Source of the DNA: Alicyclobacillus tolerans
GTDB taxonomy: Bacteria; Bacillota; Bacilli; Alicyclobacillales; Alicyclobacillaceae
Assembly (NCBI RefSeq): GCF_021739485.1
Contig: NZ_JAJFNK010000003.1
Coordinates: 144,413-208,412 of the forward strand
Reading direction: 5' to 3'
Length of the DNA: 64,000 nt
Made by a program: the position numbers and the translations under genes. Positions 27,470 through 35,831 of the stretch are shown in pieces; positions within the stretch are counted from its first letter, which is position 1; every line of letters starts with the position of its first letter. The notes below the pieces were generated by a model. It was not told the origin of the DNA. It saw only the letters and a list, made by a program, of their open reading frames with translations, and searched no databases.

Positions 27470-27505
27470 ACCGATGGCCTCAGCTCAACCGCCATCGGTT
27501 TTGTC
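27467..27505 (+). terminator. Rho-independent terminator after ligA
   Basis: A perfect 12-bp stem, AAAACCGATGGC (27467-27478) with GCCATCGGTTTT (27491-27502); the arm itself supplies the T-run. The left arm includes the last bases of the 13-bp repeat array. Confidence 0.85.
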
Positions 27506-27516
27506 TTACTGTTCAC

Positions 27517-27669
27517 TTATCCTTGTTCACGACTGCGAATGAATTCAGATACACTGTAGCGTTCTTCACTTCGGGCGTGGAACCAGGTAATCCGGTTCGA
27601 ATACCTCCCAAGTGCAAACACGACGGGGACGCCAATGACACAAGCTAGGATTAGTTCGTTGGTGGACAC
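27517..27669 (-). CDS. Small single-helix membrane protein
   Basis: A 50-residue protein: a short head, one hydrophobic helix (LILACVIGVPVVFALG) and a basic/acidic cytoplasmic tail (YSNRITWFHARSEERYSV). GTG 27669 has GGAGG 7 nt upstream. It is convergent with ligA, whose terminator lies just beyond its stop. No family recognised. Confidence 0.5.
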   Translation of the reverse strand: MSTNELILACVIGVPVVFALGRYSNRITWFHARSEERYSVSEFIRSREQG

Positions 27670-27843
27670 ACCATGACCTCCATTCCTCTTTGCATGGATG
27701 GCAATTGTCTACCCTATCTCTATGCCATCCCTGTCCTGAACATGCAGGGAAGTCCACGCCGACAGCTGAGTTTCTTGAGATATTTTTTAGGTATAACCCG
27801 CAATCCGCAACAAACGATAACAGTGCCTGAGCGCATCGAGCTT

Positions 27844-27883
27844 TGCTATAATAAAGCAGGACGGCCCAGAACGTTTTCTGGGC
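27844..27883 (+). promoter_or_regulatory. Extended -10 promoter and leader hairpin upstream of the TagO-type gene
   Basis: TGCTATAAT (27844-27852) is an extended -10 box. About 12 bp later the hairpin GCCCAGAA/TTCTGGGC (27864-27871 with 27876-27883) would sit at the 5' end of a transcript of about 320 nt before the glycosyl-phosphate transferase gene. A role in attenuation or RNA stability is possible. Confidence 0.5.
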
Positions 27884-27960
27884 TTGTCTCATGAAGGGTT
27901 TTCGACATAAATCATTCAACGTGCTCGAATGACTGTTAGGGGAACGGGTTGCAACGACAA

Positions 27961-27989
27961 CCTTAAAATCCTTTAAATGGATTTTAAGG
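27961..27989 (+). other. Perfect inverted repeat overlapping a small gene start
   Basis: CCTTAAAATCC (27961-27971) and GGATTTTAAGG (27979-27989) form an 11-bp stem with loop TTTAAAT. The ATG of the 59-codon reading frame begins at 27977, in the loop, so folding would hide the start. Confidence 0.6.
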
Positions 27990-28156
27990 GAAACTACGAA
28001 ACCACGCTAAAAACCGCGCTAAGTGAAATGAATGATATCGCGTTTGAAGGAATGGACGAAATCGCATCGAAGCAGAAGAGGAGTGTTTGGTACATTTTAC
28101 TTGGATTTGACTTCGTTTTAGATCTGGCGCGGCACGCTGTCAGAAACGCGGCATAG
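27977..28156 (+). CDS. Possible 59-residue protein upstream of the TagO-type gene
   Basis: The frame encodes an acidic-then-basic helical peptide (MDFKGNYETTLKTALSEMND ... FVLDLARHAVRNAA) with a hydrophobic stretch WYILLGFDFVL. There is no good ribosome site, and its start lies in a hairpin loop right behind a TAA that closes a 15-codon frame (27929-27976). It could be a real small protein made by coupling, or a chance frame in a long leader. Confidence 0.35.
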   Translation: MDFKGNYETTLKTALSEMNDIAFEGMDEIASKQKRSVWYILLGFDFVLDLARHAVRNAA

Positions 28157-28181
28157 CCGCATTGGAGGTCTCGGATTCGAG

Positions 28182-29141
28182 ATGATTGCACCTTGGCATT
28201 ATGTGATTAGTTTCATTTTGGCTTTTGGCTTGGTTTATGCCACGGTACCTTATATCCGGAAACTGGCTATCAAAATCCGATTTGTGGATCAACCCAATCC
28301 GCGCAAAATTCACAAGGAACCCGTGCCCTTGTTGGGTGGGCTTGCAATTTACTTTGGATTCATTGTGACGGCAGGCATTATGGGGAGGACCCAGCACACG
28401 TTTTGGGGAATCGCTATTGGCGGCTTAATCATTTTTGCGATTGGCGTGTTGGACGATTTTTACAAGACGCGGGGAAAGGACTTTAAATGGTGGCCGAAGT
28501 TTATTATGCAGATCTTAGCGGCCGTTGTCCTTTTGTTGTTCGGAATTCAAATTGGCGGCGTAAACCTGCCTTTTCATCACGGGTATTACACCTTCCCGGT
28601 ATGGCTGTCCGCAGTAACGACCATTTTGTGGGTCGTGGCATTGACCAACATGGTGAATTTTTTGGACGGCGTCGATGGGTTGGCATCGGGGTTGTCGGCG
28701 ATTTCGGCGGTTACGCTGTTTTTTATTGCCTTGTTGAAAGGGCAGCCAGTGATGGCTGTCTACGCTGTGACACTTATGGGATCGGCTCTCGGATTTTTGC
28801 GCCACAATTTTCACCCGGCGCGAATTTTTATGGGAGATGCTGGGGCGACATTTTTAGGATATGTCCTGGCCGCGATCGCGGTCGACGGCGCATTCAAAAG
28901 TGCCACTGTGGTCTCCTTGACGGTTCCTGTACTCGCTTTAGGCGTTCCCATTTTGGATACGATTTGGGTCATTGTCCGACGCTTCCGGGAGAATCGTCCC
29001 ATTTACTTGGCTGACAAGGGACACACCTTTCACCTGCTCATGAAATCCGGCTTAAACCAAATTCAAACCGTGGCGTTCCTGTACTTGCTTGGCATCTGTT
29101 TTTCTCTGGCTTCCATTGTCGTTTTGCTTGTGGCCCATTAA
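28182..29141 (+). CDS. tagO: Undecaprenyl-phosphate GlcNAc-1-phosphate transferase, TagO/WecA type
   Basis: 319 residues with about 10-11 transmembrane helices. The polyprenyl-phosphate sugar-1-phosphate transferase family is shown by NPRKIHKEPVPLLGG, the metal-binding LDDFYKTRGKDFKWWPK, NFLDGVDGLASG, and RIFMGDAGATFLGY followed by DKGHTFHLL. These are WecA/TagO features rather than MraY. It starts synthesis of a secondary wall polymer (teichoic-acid-like linkage unit or other glycan) on undecaprenyl phosphate at the inner face of the membrane. ATG 28182; the GGAGG is 13 nt upstream, unusually far. It stands between ligA and gatC. Confidence 0.88.
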   Translation: MIAPWHYVISFILAFGLVYATVPYIRKLAIKIRFVDQPNPRKIHKEPVPLLGGLAIYFGFIVTAGIMGRTQHTFWGIAIGGLIIFAIGVLDDFYKTRGKDFKWWPKFIMQILAAVVLLLFGIQIGGVNLPFHHGYYTFPVWLSAVTTILWVVALTNMVNFLDGVDGLASGLSAISAVTLFFIALLKGQPVMAVYAVTLMGSALGFLRHNFHPARIFMGDAGATFLGYVLAAIAVDGAFKSATVVSLTVPVLALGVPILDTIWVIVRRFRENRPIYLADKGHTFHLLMKSGLNQIQTVAFLYLLGICFSLASIVVLLVAH

Positions 29142-29177
29142 CCTAACACGCAAACCGCAAAGCACAACCGTATTTAC

Positions 29178-29214
29178 AATTAGAGCCACGGCGGTCCTGC
29201 CCGTGGCTCTAATT
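29178..29214 (+). terminator. Perfect 14-bp inverted repeat after the TagO-type gene
   Basis: AATTAGAGCCACGG (29178-29191) pairs with CCGTGGCTCTAATT (29201-29214), loop 9 nt. The T-run is poor, but position between two transcription units supports termination. Confidence 0.6.
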
Positions 29215-29258
29215 GCTGCGACTGGGGTCTCATCTGCATGCGGCAGTGAAAGTCGGTA

Positions 29259-29267
29259 TGCTATAAT
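29259..29267 (+). promoter_or_regulatory. Extended -10 promoter for gatCAB
   Basis: TGCTATAAT (29259-29267) lies 72 bp before the gatC start, the third copy of this exact box in the window. Confidence 0.6.
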
Positions 29268-29338
29268 CCGAGGGAAATAGTTCGGTTGGGGTGCCTCAGA
29301 GAAGGGACTACTCGACACACTGTGGGAGGGAACGATCG

Positions 29339-29629
29339 TTGAAGATCAGTGAGGACACCATTCGCCACGTGGCGAATTTGGCTCGTTTAGCTGTGAGTGA
29401 TTCCGAGGTGACCAAACTGGCACCGCAGCTCAGTGACATTATTACCTATGCAGAGCAACTGCAAAGCGTGGACTTGAGCGCTGTGGAACCGACCAGTCAT
29501 CCGTTTCCGTTAGTCAATGTGCTTCGCGCCGACGAACCGAGACCGAGCCTGAATCGCGACGCAGCTTTAGCCAATGCACCGGATTCCGACGGGGAACAGG
29601 TTCGGGTGCCGGCCGTGATGGAGGGCTGA
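29339..29629 (+). CDS. gatC: Glutamyl/aspartyl-tRNA amidotransferase subunit C
   Basis: 96 residues, the normal length. It opens with [19 protein letters not shown], has the [17 protein letters not shown] helix and [19 protein letters not shown], all typical of GatC, which stabilises GatA and helps bind GatB. TTG 29339 follows GGGAGGGA. It is the first gene of gatCAB, 2 bp before gatA. Confidence 0.93.
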   Translation: MKISEDTIRHVANLARLAVSDSEVTKLAPQLSDIITYAEQLQSVDLSAVEPTSHPFPLVNVLRADEPRPSLNRDAALANAPDSDGEQVRVPAVMEG

Positions 29630-29631
29630 GG

Positions 29632-31080
29632 ATGAAAGTACATAGCGTAAAGGAAATTTTGACTTCCCTGAGCAAGAAAGAGACCCAGCCTAGTGACTGG
29701 ACCTTGGCAACACTGGACAATATCCGCCAGGCAGACGACACCGTCCAGGCTTTTTTGACGGTGGAAGCCGACCAGGCCGTTGAGCGCGCCAAAAAGCTGG
29801 ATTCCAGCGAACACTCGAGCGAGCTTTTGTTCGGTGTCCCGTATGCCCTAAAGGACAACATGTGTACCCAAGGGGTGCGCACTACGGCGGCAAGCCGCAT
29901 TCTTGAAAATTACATTCCTCCGTATTCTGCTACTGTTGCGGACAAGCTGCAGCAGCAAGGCGGAGTCATGGTCGGCAAGACGAATATGGACGAATTCGCG
30001 ATGGGGTCTTCGACGGAAAACTCCGCGTACCGCAAAACTCGAAACCCCTACCACCTCGATGCTGTGCCAGGTGGTTCATCCGGCGGCTCGGCGGCTGCCG
30101 TGGCGGCCGGCATGGTGCCCTTTGCGCTGGGGTCTGACACGGGGGGGTCGATTCGACAGCCTGCCGCTTATTGCGGGGTCGTCGGGTTAAAGCCCACTTA
30201 CGGCCGCGTTTCGAGGTTTGGTCTCATCGCGTTTGCGTCCTCCCTGGACCAAATTGGCCCGTTTACGCGTACGGTGGAGGATGCGGCCTACGTCTTGCAG
30301 GCCATTAGCGGGCACGATCCGTACGATTCGACCTCGGCTCCAGTCGAAGTGGACAATTTCACAGCTGCGTTGACTGGAGATGTGCGGGGACTAAAAATTG
30401 GGGTCGTCCGCGACATTGATTCCACAGGCCTCAATACCCACGTCGACGCCGCCGTGCAAAAGGCCATTCAACTCTTGCAGCAACAGGGCGCGACGGTCGT
30501 CGATGTCCAATTGCCCCACAGTAAGTACGCGGTCGCTGCGTACTACCTGATTGCCCCAGCAGAAGCGTCTTCGAATCTTGCCCGGTACGACGGGGTTCGC
30601 TACGGACGAAGGGCAGAGGGCGAAAGCCTCATTGAAATGTATCGTCGCACGCGCAGTGAAGGGTTTGGCTTGGAAGTCAAACGCCGCATCGTCATCGGTA
30701 CCTACGCCCTGTCATCAGGATATTACGACGCCTATTATCTGCGGGCTCAAAAGATGAGAACGTTGATTCGCCAAGATTTCGAAGAAGCCTTTCAAGCTTG
30801 TGATGTCATTATTATGCCGACTGCACCGACGCCGGCTTTTAAGTTCGGAGAAAACCAGGACAACCCATTGCAGATGTACCTCAATGACATCTATACGATT
30901 CCAGCCAATCTGGCAGGGATTCCTGGAATCAGTTTGCCTTGCGGCATGACCCCGGATGGACTGCCGATTGGATTGCAGATATTGGGCAAGGCGTTCGACG
31001 AGAAGACACTGTTGCGCGTGGCCCACGCATATGAACAACTGCGCGGCTTCGAGATGCCGTTGCCGAAGCTGGAGGGTTGA
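29632..31080 (+). CDS. gatA: Glutamyl/aspartyl-tRNA amidotransferase subunit A
   Basis: 482 residues, amidase signature family. The Ser-cisSer-Lys triad is visible: Lys in PYALKDNMC, cis-Ser in [12 protein letters not shown] and nucleophile region [12 protein letters not shown]. It releases ammonia from glutamine and sends it to GatB to convert Glu-tRNA(Gln) or Asp-tRNA(Asn). Its presence suggests that glutaminyl- and/or asparaginyl-tRNA is made by the indirect route. Stop and gatB start are separated by only 2 bp. Confidence 0.96.
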   Translation: MKVHSVKEILTSLSKKETQPSDWTLATLDNIRQADDTVQAFLTVEADQAVERAKKLDSSEHSSELLFGVPYALKDNMCTQGVRTTAASRILENYIPPYSATVADKLQQQGGVMVGKTNMDEFAMGSSTENSAYRKTRNPYHLDAVPGGSSGGSAAAVAAGMVPFALGSDTGGSIRQPAAYCGVVGLKPTYGRVSRFGLIAFASSLDQIGPFTRTVEDAAYVLQAISGHDPYDSTSAPVEVDNFTAALTGDVRGLKIGVVRDIDSTGLNTHVDAAVQKAIQLLQQQGATVVDVQLPHSKYAVAAYYLIAPAEASSNLARYDGVRYGRRAEGESLIEMYRRTRSEGFGLEVKRRIVIGTYALSSGYYDAYYLRAQKMRTLIRQDFEEAFQACDVIIMPTAPTPAFKFGENQDNPLQMYLNDIYTIPANLAGIPGISLPCGMTPDGLPIGLQILGKAFDEKTLLRVAHAYEQLRGFEMPLPKLEG

Positions 31081-31082
31081 AG

Positions 31083-32513
31083 ATGGAGTTTGAAACGGTC
31101 ATTGGGCTCGAAGTTCACGTCGAGTTGAAGACAAAGTCCAAAATTTTTTGCGGATGCAAAACGAACTTTGGGGCGGCGCCAAACACCAACGTGTGCCCCA
31201 TCTGTATGGGGCATCCGGGGACCTTGCCGGTACTCAATGAGCAGGCCGTAGAGCTTGCGTTGCGGGCGGCTGTTGCGCTCAACTGCGAGATCAACCAGAA
31301 TTGCAAGTTCGACCGCAAAAACTACTTTTACCCTGACTTGCCCAAAGGGTATCAAATTTCGCAGTACGATTTGCCCATTGGCGAACACGGCTATGTCGAA
31401 ATTGAAGTCGATGGCGAGCGCAGGCGCATTGGGATCACGCGGCTTCACCTGGAGGAAGATGCGGGGAAGTCGATGCATGCGGCGGACGGATCGCACACAT
31501 TGGTGGATTACAACCGCACCGGTGTGCCTCTGGTCGAAATCGTCTCAGAGCCAGATATCCGGTCTCCGGAAGAGGCTAGGCTGTACTTGGAAGCCCTGAA
31601 ATCCATCATGGAGTACTGCGATGTCTCCGACTGTAAGATGGAGGAAGGGTCTCTCCGCTGCGACGCCAACATTTCGTTGCGTCCGGTGGGTCAAAAGGAG
31701 TTCGGACAGAAGGCGGAACTGAAAAACATCAATTCGTTCCGCTTTGTTCAAAAGGGTCTCGAGTACGAAGTCGTGCGGCAAACTGAAATCTTGCAGCAAG
31801 GCGGCACAGTCGATCAGGAGACGCGTCGGTTTGACGAAGTCAACCAAACCACGGTTTCCATGCGGTCCAAGGAAGAGGCACACGACTACCGGTACTTTCC
31901 GGAGCCCGATCTCGTTCGGCTCCACGTCGATGACGCTTGGCTCAGCCGCGTACGGGCTGAAGTTCCCGAATTGCCGGCGCAAAAGAAAGACCGGTACATG
32001 AACGAGTTGGGACTTCCCGCGTATGACGTAGGCGTGTTGACCGCCGATCGGTTCACCGCAGACTATTTCGAAAGGGTGATTGCCAAGGGAATCGACCCTA
32101 AAGCGGCCAGCAATTTTATCATGACCGACCTCATGGGTTACTTGAACGGCAAAGGCCAGGAAATTGCAGATTCTCCTGTTTTACCCGAAAACTTGGCCGG
32201 TTTGCTCGCGGAGGTTTCGAGCGGGAAAATCTCTGGAAAACAGGCTCGCGACGTGTTCAAAATCATGTGCGAAACGGGTAAAGATGCAAAGACCATCATT
32301 GCCGAACAGGGTATGGAGCAAATTAGCGACGAATCCGCGTTGGCTGCGATTATCGACGAAGTCATCGCCAATAATCCGAAGTCCGTGGAAGACTACCGCA
32401 GCGGTAAAGAAAAGGCCTTGGGTGCCTTGGTGGGTCAAACCATGAAAGCGAGCAAAGGAAAGGCCAACCCAGGGGTCGTCAATAAAATGATTCTGGAACG
32501 AATTAAGCCGTGA
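31083..32513 (+). CDS. gatB: Glutamyl/aspartyl-tRNA amidotransferase subunit B
   Basis: 476 residues: [21 protein letters not shown] at the start, the ATP-dependent kinase core with [18 protein letters not shown] and HLEEDAGKS, and the C-terminal YqeY-like tRNA-binding domain ([20 protein letters not shown]). It activates the misacylated tRNA side chain by phosphorylation before amidation. ATG 31083 has GGAGG 7 nt upstream. It overlaps the following methyltransferase gene by 4 bp. Confidence 0.96.
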   Translation: MEFETVIGLEVHVELKTKSKIFCGCKTNFGAAPNTNVCPICMGHPGTLPVLNEQAVELALRAAVALNCEINQNCKFDRKNYFYPDLPKGYQISQYDLPIGEHGYVEIEVDGERRRIGITRLHLEEDAGKSMHAADGSHTLVDYNRTGVPLVEIVSEPDIRSPEEARLYLEALKSIMEYCDVSDCKMEEGSLRCDANISLRPVGQKEFGQKAELKNINSFRFVQKGLEYEVVRQTEILQQGGTVDQETRRFDEVNQTTVSMRSKEEAHDYRYFPEPDLVRLHVDDAWLSRVRAEVPELPAQKKDRYMNELGLPAYDVGVLTADRFTADYFERVIAKGIDPKAASNFIMTDLMGYLNGKGQEIADSPVLPENLAGLLAEVSSGKISGKQARDVFKIMCETGKDAKTIIAEQGMEQISDESALAAIIDEVIANNPKSVEDYRSGKEKALGALVGQTMKASKGKANPGVVNKMILERIKP

Positions 32514-33895
32514 CAACACCTCAGGTCCCCATTCACGTCGGACAACGAAAACGAGTGCAGGCGGTGCGTCTCAACGACGATGGCGATGGAGTCGCTGCGA
32601 TCGAGGGGATGAGTGTCTTCGTTCCCCAATTGCTTCCTGGGGAAACTGCGGAGGTTGAGATTGTTCAGGTGGAACGCCGCTTCGGCCGCGGCCAGGTCGT
32701 CGAACGTTACGATGCAGCACCTGTTCGTACGGACCCAGTTTGCTCGGTGTTTGGAGCCTGCGGGGGTTGTCAAATGCAACACTTTTCTTACACTCATCAG
32801 TTGGAGCACAAGAGGTCTGTCGTCGAACAGACCCTGATCCGTTCGGCCAAACTGTTGGACGTGACGGTGTTGCCGACACTGGGAATGGGTACACCATGGC
32901 ACTACCGCAACCAGGTGCAAATTCCCCTTCAGTATGTACCGGATGAAGGAAGGTACGTGAGTGGCTTTTTTGCGGCTCACAGCCACCGCGTGGTGGAGAC
33001 CCAAGAATGCGGTTTGGAAGCTTTAGAGACCGAGCGCACCGTGCCTCTTGTTCTTGGCGTTTTAACGAGTGTACTTGGTGAGCGGGCTAGTTCTGTGCAC
33101 CACTTAGTCATGAGGTATTCGTTTACCACGAAAGAGCAGATGATCGTCCTTGTCGTAGACCATGCCGGACTCGACTTGAGTCGGGCGGCGCAAGAAATCG
33201 GGCAGTTTCCGGGCGTCGTCAGTGTGGGTAAAACGGTGCAACCCAAGCGCCACGGCCCAGTGTGGGGCCCGCGGGTAGACGTGTTGTGGGGCGTCGATCA
33301 CTTAACTGAAAGGATGGGGGAATTGGAATTTTTGATTTCTCCCCGTTCTTTTTTTCAGGTGAATACCCTCCAAGCTCAAAAACTGTACGACAAGGTGCTG
33401 GAGTATGCCTCGCCCCAAGCGACCGACTCGGTACTCGATGCATACTGTGGAACAGGTACGATGGGATTGTTGTTTGCGCGGCAAGTCAAGCGCGTCCTAG
33501 GAATTGAAAGCGTCGCTCCAGCGGTGGCCGATGCGCGAAAGAACGCCAAGCACAATCACATCGCCAACGCAACATTCGAGGTGGGTGAGGTTGAACACGT
33601 ACTGCCCCAGCGAATCGCGCGAGGCGACCCATTTGACATTGTCGTGCTGGATCCGCCGCGCAAGGGCTGTCATCCGGACGTGCTTCAAGCAGTCATGGAC
33701 GCGCGTCCAAGAACCGTGGTATACGTATCGTGCAACCACGTGACACTCGCCCGGGACCTGCGGACATTGGTCGATGGAGGCTATGACGTGCGTGAAGTTC
33801 TACCTGTGGACATGTTTCCTCAAACCAGTCATGTGGAAGTTATATCGTCAATGGTTTTGGACAAATCTAGGGGGCATCGATTGCAGCGAGACTAG
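32510..33895 (+). CDS. rlmD: 23S rRNA (uracil-C5)-methyltransferase, RlmD/RlmCD type
   Basis: 461 residues: N-terminal TRAM domain ([20 protein letters not shown]), an iron-sulfur cluster motif [14 protein letters not shown], the S-adenosylmethionine site [14 protein letters not shown], and the catalytic cysteine in [15 protein letters not shown]. It methylates uridines in 23S rRNA (U1939, and possibly U747 as RlmCD does in other Gram-positives). GTG 32510 overlaps the gatB stop (GTGA), indicating coupling. A terminator overlaps its stop. It is the last chromosomal-type gene before the accessory region. Confidence 0.9.
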   Translation: MTTPQVPIHVGQRKRVQAVRLNDDGDGVAAIEGMSVFVPQLLPGETAEVEIVQVERRFGRGQVVERYDAAPVRTDPVCSVFGACGGCQMQHFSYTHQLEHKRSVVEQTLIRSAKLLDVTVLPTLGMGTPWHYRNQVQIPLQYVPDEGRYVSGFFAAHSHRVVETQECGLEALETERTVPLVLGVLTSVLGERASSVHHLVMRYSFTTKEQMIVLVVDHAGLDLSRAAQEIGQFPGVVSVGKTVQPKRHGPVWGPRVDVLWGVDHLTERMGELEFLISPRSFFQVNTLQAQKLYDKVLEYASPQATDSVLDAYCGTGTMGLLFARQVKRVLGIESVAPAVADARKNAKHNHIANATFEVGEVEHVLPQRIARGDPFDIVVLDPPRKGCHPDVLQAVMDARPRTVVYVSCNHVTLARDLRTLVDGGYDVREVLPVDMFPQTSHVEVISSMVLDKSRGHRLQRD

Positions 33896-33913
33896 GGGAA
33901 AACCCTAGTCTTT
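33890..33913 (+). terminator. Rho-independent terminator after rlmD
   Basis: GACTAGGG (33890-33897) pairs with CCCTAGTC (33903-33910), loop GAAAA, then TTT. The stop codon lies within the stem. 33914-34118 holds no gene I trust and marks the left side of the AT-rich accessory region. Confidence 0.85.
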
Positions 33914-34118
33914 CGCTATTCTTGGGGCTATTCGTATTAGGATTTTTGGAATCATGAACGTGATGGCTTGATTAGTATGAGGGAACATGTCAGGTTGAAG
34001 GAGTTGCCGTTGCCGTTCCCACTGGTAACAACAAATGATCGACTTAAGGCATTTGACATTCAGCTAAGGGTAACTGGAACCCATATTTTCTATGAACACC
34101 AGCTCGCATGTAAAGGGG

Positions 34119-34796
34119 TTAGACAGTCGTTCGCTTTCGGAGATGCAAAATTTTCCCATCACATACGACATATTCCAGTGTTTCATCAAGAGGATGCCGA
34201 TACGAGTAATCGTAGTCTTCTATAGATTCACATATGAATTCCGCTTTACGAATTGAGCCAGGTGAAACGCCATATACCCCCTGGGCCAACAGTCGTAGAC
34301 GGGCATCCATGAAGGGCAGGGGTACATTAAACTTATCGGCAAGGTGTACCACCTGGGAGTGCCAAGAGCAATCTTCAATCATGTATTGAGCAATCAAATA
34401 GGTAGGCGCCAGTGCGTACATTGCGAAATGATTCGCTTCTCGCTCCTGACGAATTCGCTCTGCCTGACACAATATCTCTTGGTCTCCAGTGTGTAATAGA
34501 ACGTGGCCATATTCATGTGCTAATTCCACTCTTTGTTGCAGTTGAGGAGGCCGACTATCGACGATTATTGAGTACATTCCATCAACCATTTCGTAATATT
34601 TACTCTCGATTGGAGCATGGTGTACCCATACACCGGATTCCTTCGCGAACAGTTCTATATCGATTTCCGTAGGCGACTGAATGCCACGTCGTTTGTAGTA
34701 GTCCAAAACTCTCCATTCTAATTTAGTGGGTTGATAATTTTCTATAAACGTACACACCCTTGCATTCGTCCCCATTCTTGCTGTATTCACCGACAA
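34119..34796 (-). CDS. ImmA/IrrE-family metallopeptidase
   Basis: 225 residues with a zinc-protease motif HEYGH in ELAHEYGHVLLHTGD (near residue 93) and a downstream EREANHFAMYALAP helix carrying the third ligand region, as in ImmA/IrrE (COG2856) proteins. In mobile elements such proteases cut the adjacent Xre-type repressor to start gene expression or excision. That is the likely job here, given the Xre gene immediately upstream. The start is uncertain: TTG 34796 has no strong ribosome site, and ATG 34775 is possible. Confidence 0.82.
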   Translation of the reverse strand: MSVNTARMGTNARVCTFIENYQPTKLEWRVLDYYKRRGIQSPTEIDIELFAKESGVWVHHAPIESKYYEMVDGMYSIIVDSRPPQLQQRVELAHEYGHVLLHTGDQEILCQAERIRQEREANHFAMYALAPTYLIAQYMIEDCSWHSQVVHLADKFNVPLPFMDARLRLLAQGVYGVSPGSIRKAEFICESIEDYDYSYRHPLDETLEYVVCDGKILHLRKRTTV

Positions 34797-34841
34797 GCCC
34801 GGCTTTTCTATAACAAGGGAAAATCTATTATCTTTTCTATT

Positions 34842-35231
34842 TCATTCTCCCTGTTTCTGTCCAGGTTTTCGGTCTTTTTCTAGTTCGTAAATAAGTCTCA
34901 GCCCACGCATCATCTCTCTTTTACGGGTAGACGGGCTTTTACTGAAGTCGTAGAAGAAAGTTCCGGTTAAATGGTTTTTTACCCACGTTAAAAACTCACG
35001 TTCTTCCGATGGAAGTATTGGTAGTCCATCCGCACTTCTACCTGTCAGGAGCCAGTCCAAGGAGACCTCGTACACTTCGGCCAATCGTATTAAAGTCTTC
35101 GTATCAGGCTCCCGATACTCCGTCTCATAGCCTGTATAGGTTGAGCGAGCAATTCCTAGTTCATCTGCAACCTGTTGCGTTGTAAGTTGCTTTGCTGCCC
35201 TAGCTTGAGTCAGTCTTTCGCCCAATGCCAC
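34842..35231 (-). CDS. Xre-family repressor (ImmR/cI-like)
   Basis: 129 residues: N-terminal helix-turn-helix (QQVADELGIARSTYTGYETEYREPD, residues about 19-43), the usual LAEVYEVSLDWLLTG ending, and a C-terminal tail of unknown role. It resembles ICEBs1 ImmR or phage cI-like repressors. Paired with the ImmA-type protease and divergent from a second small Xre gene, it probably keeps the element quiet. GTG 35231 follows GGAGG. Confidence 0.82.
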   Translation of the reverse strand: MALGERLTQARAAKQLTTQQVADELGIARSTYTGYETEYREPDTKTLIRLAEVYEVSLDWLLTGRSADGLPILPSEEREFLTWVKNHLTGTFFYDFSKSPSTRKREMMRGLRLIYELEKDRKPGQKQGE

Positions 35232-35375
35232 TGCAATACCGCCTCCATTACATCGTATGCTGCAACTTCAAAAAGTCGTCGCTAATAGCGTCATTATACT
35301 TGACCTATGTCTCACCGTGCAACTATGATCGCTCTATCGAATTTTGTCGCGTTTCGCGATAGAGGAGGTAGAGTT
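35232..35375. promoter_or_regulatory. Divergent control region with candidate operators
   Basis: The 144 bp between divergent Xre genes hold short palindromes: CGCTAATAGCG (35280-35290), TCGCGTTTCGCGA (35347-35359), and the longer pair CTCTATCG/CGATAGAG (35332-35339, 35357-35364). A related GTTGCGAATAGCGACAAC lies at 35579-35596, after the plus-strand Xre gene. These are likely repressor operators. Confidence 0.5.
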
Positions 35376-35570
35376 ATGGATCGGCAACCACGTACTTGGT
35401 TGATTCGCATGCGTCGTCAACGACGAATGTCTCAACAACAACTCGCTATGCGCGCGAAGATTTCCCGTAACTATTTATCAGAAATTGAGTGTGGGGTAAA
35501 GAACCCAAGTGTGATCGTGTCAAAACGCATTGCCCAAGTGATGGGATGTGAATGGGTTCAGTTTTTCTAA
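35376..35570 (+). CDS. Small Xre-family regulator
   Basis: 64 residues, nearly all one helix-turn-helix domain (RMSQQQLAMRAKISRNYLSEIECGVKNPSV). It is the size of Cro or Xis-like regulators that oppose the main repressor. ATG 35376 follows AGAGGAGG at 7 nt. It is divergent from the larger Xre repressor, with operator-like palindromes between them. Confidence 0.78.
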   Translation: MDRQPRTWLIRMRRQRRMSQQQLAMRAKISRNYLSEIECGVKNPSVIVSKRIAQVMGCEWVQFF

Positions 35571-35619
35571 GTGGTTACGTTGCGAATAGCGACAACATTG
35601 AAGTTGGAGGTTATGTTTA

Positions 35620-35778
35620 ATGAGCTTGCGGAGGCAGCCGAAGGGCAAGGCAGATAAGATAAATATTCGAATTAACCGTGTTCCACATCGTCATCCACAT
35701 GAAGCAGAGGACTTAATTGCGCGTTTAGTTGTGAAAAATCTGGTATCACATAGCGCGACTTCTGAAGAGATTTTCTGA
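35620..35778 (+). CDS. Small basic protein, unknown
   Basis: 52 residues: a very basic, His-rich first half (RRQPKGKADKINIRINR, VPHRHPHEAE) and a helical second half (DLIARLVVKNLVSH). ATG 35620 follows TTGGAGG. It may be an accessory DNA- or protein-binding factor of the element; no family recognised. Confidence 0.5.
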   Translation: MSLRRQPKGKADKINIRINRVPHRHPHEAEDLIARLVVKNLVSHSATSEEIF

Positions 35779-35831
35779 TATGTACATCTGTTTAACTATG
35801 GATGACTTCGGAACAGGATTGGGGTGTGTAG

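Noticed and set aside
33896..34118. Attachment site at the left edge of the accessory region
   Set aside because: I found no direct repeat shared with the integrase flank or the right end, and no tRNA at this junction, so no att site is claimed.
33968..34225. 85-codon plus-strand frame left of the ImmA-like gene
   Set aside because: No ribosome site, overlaps the 3' end of a well-supported gene on the other strand, and no recognisable protein features.
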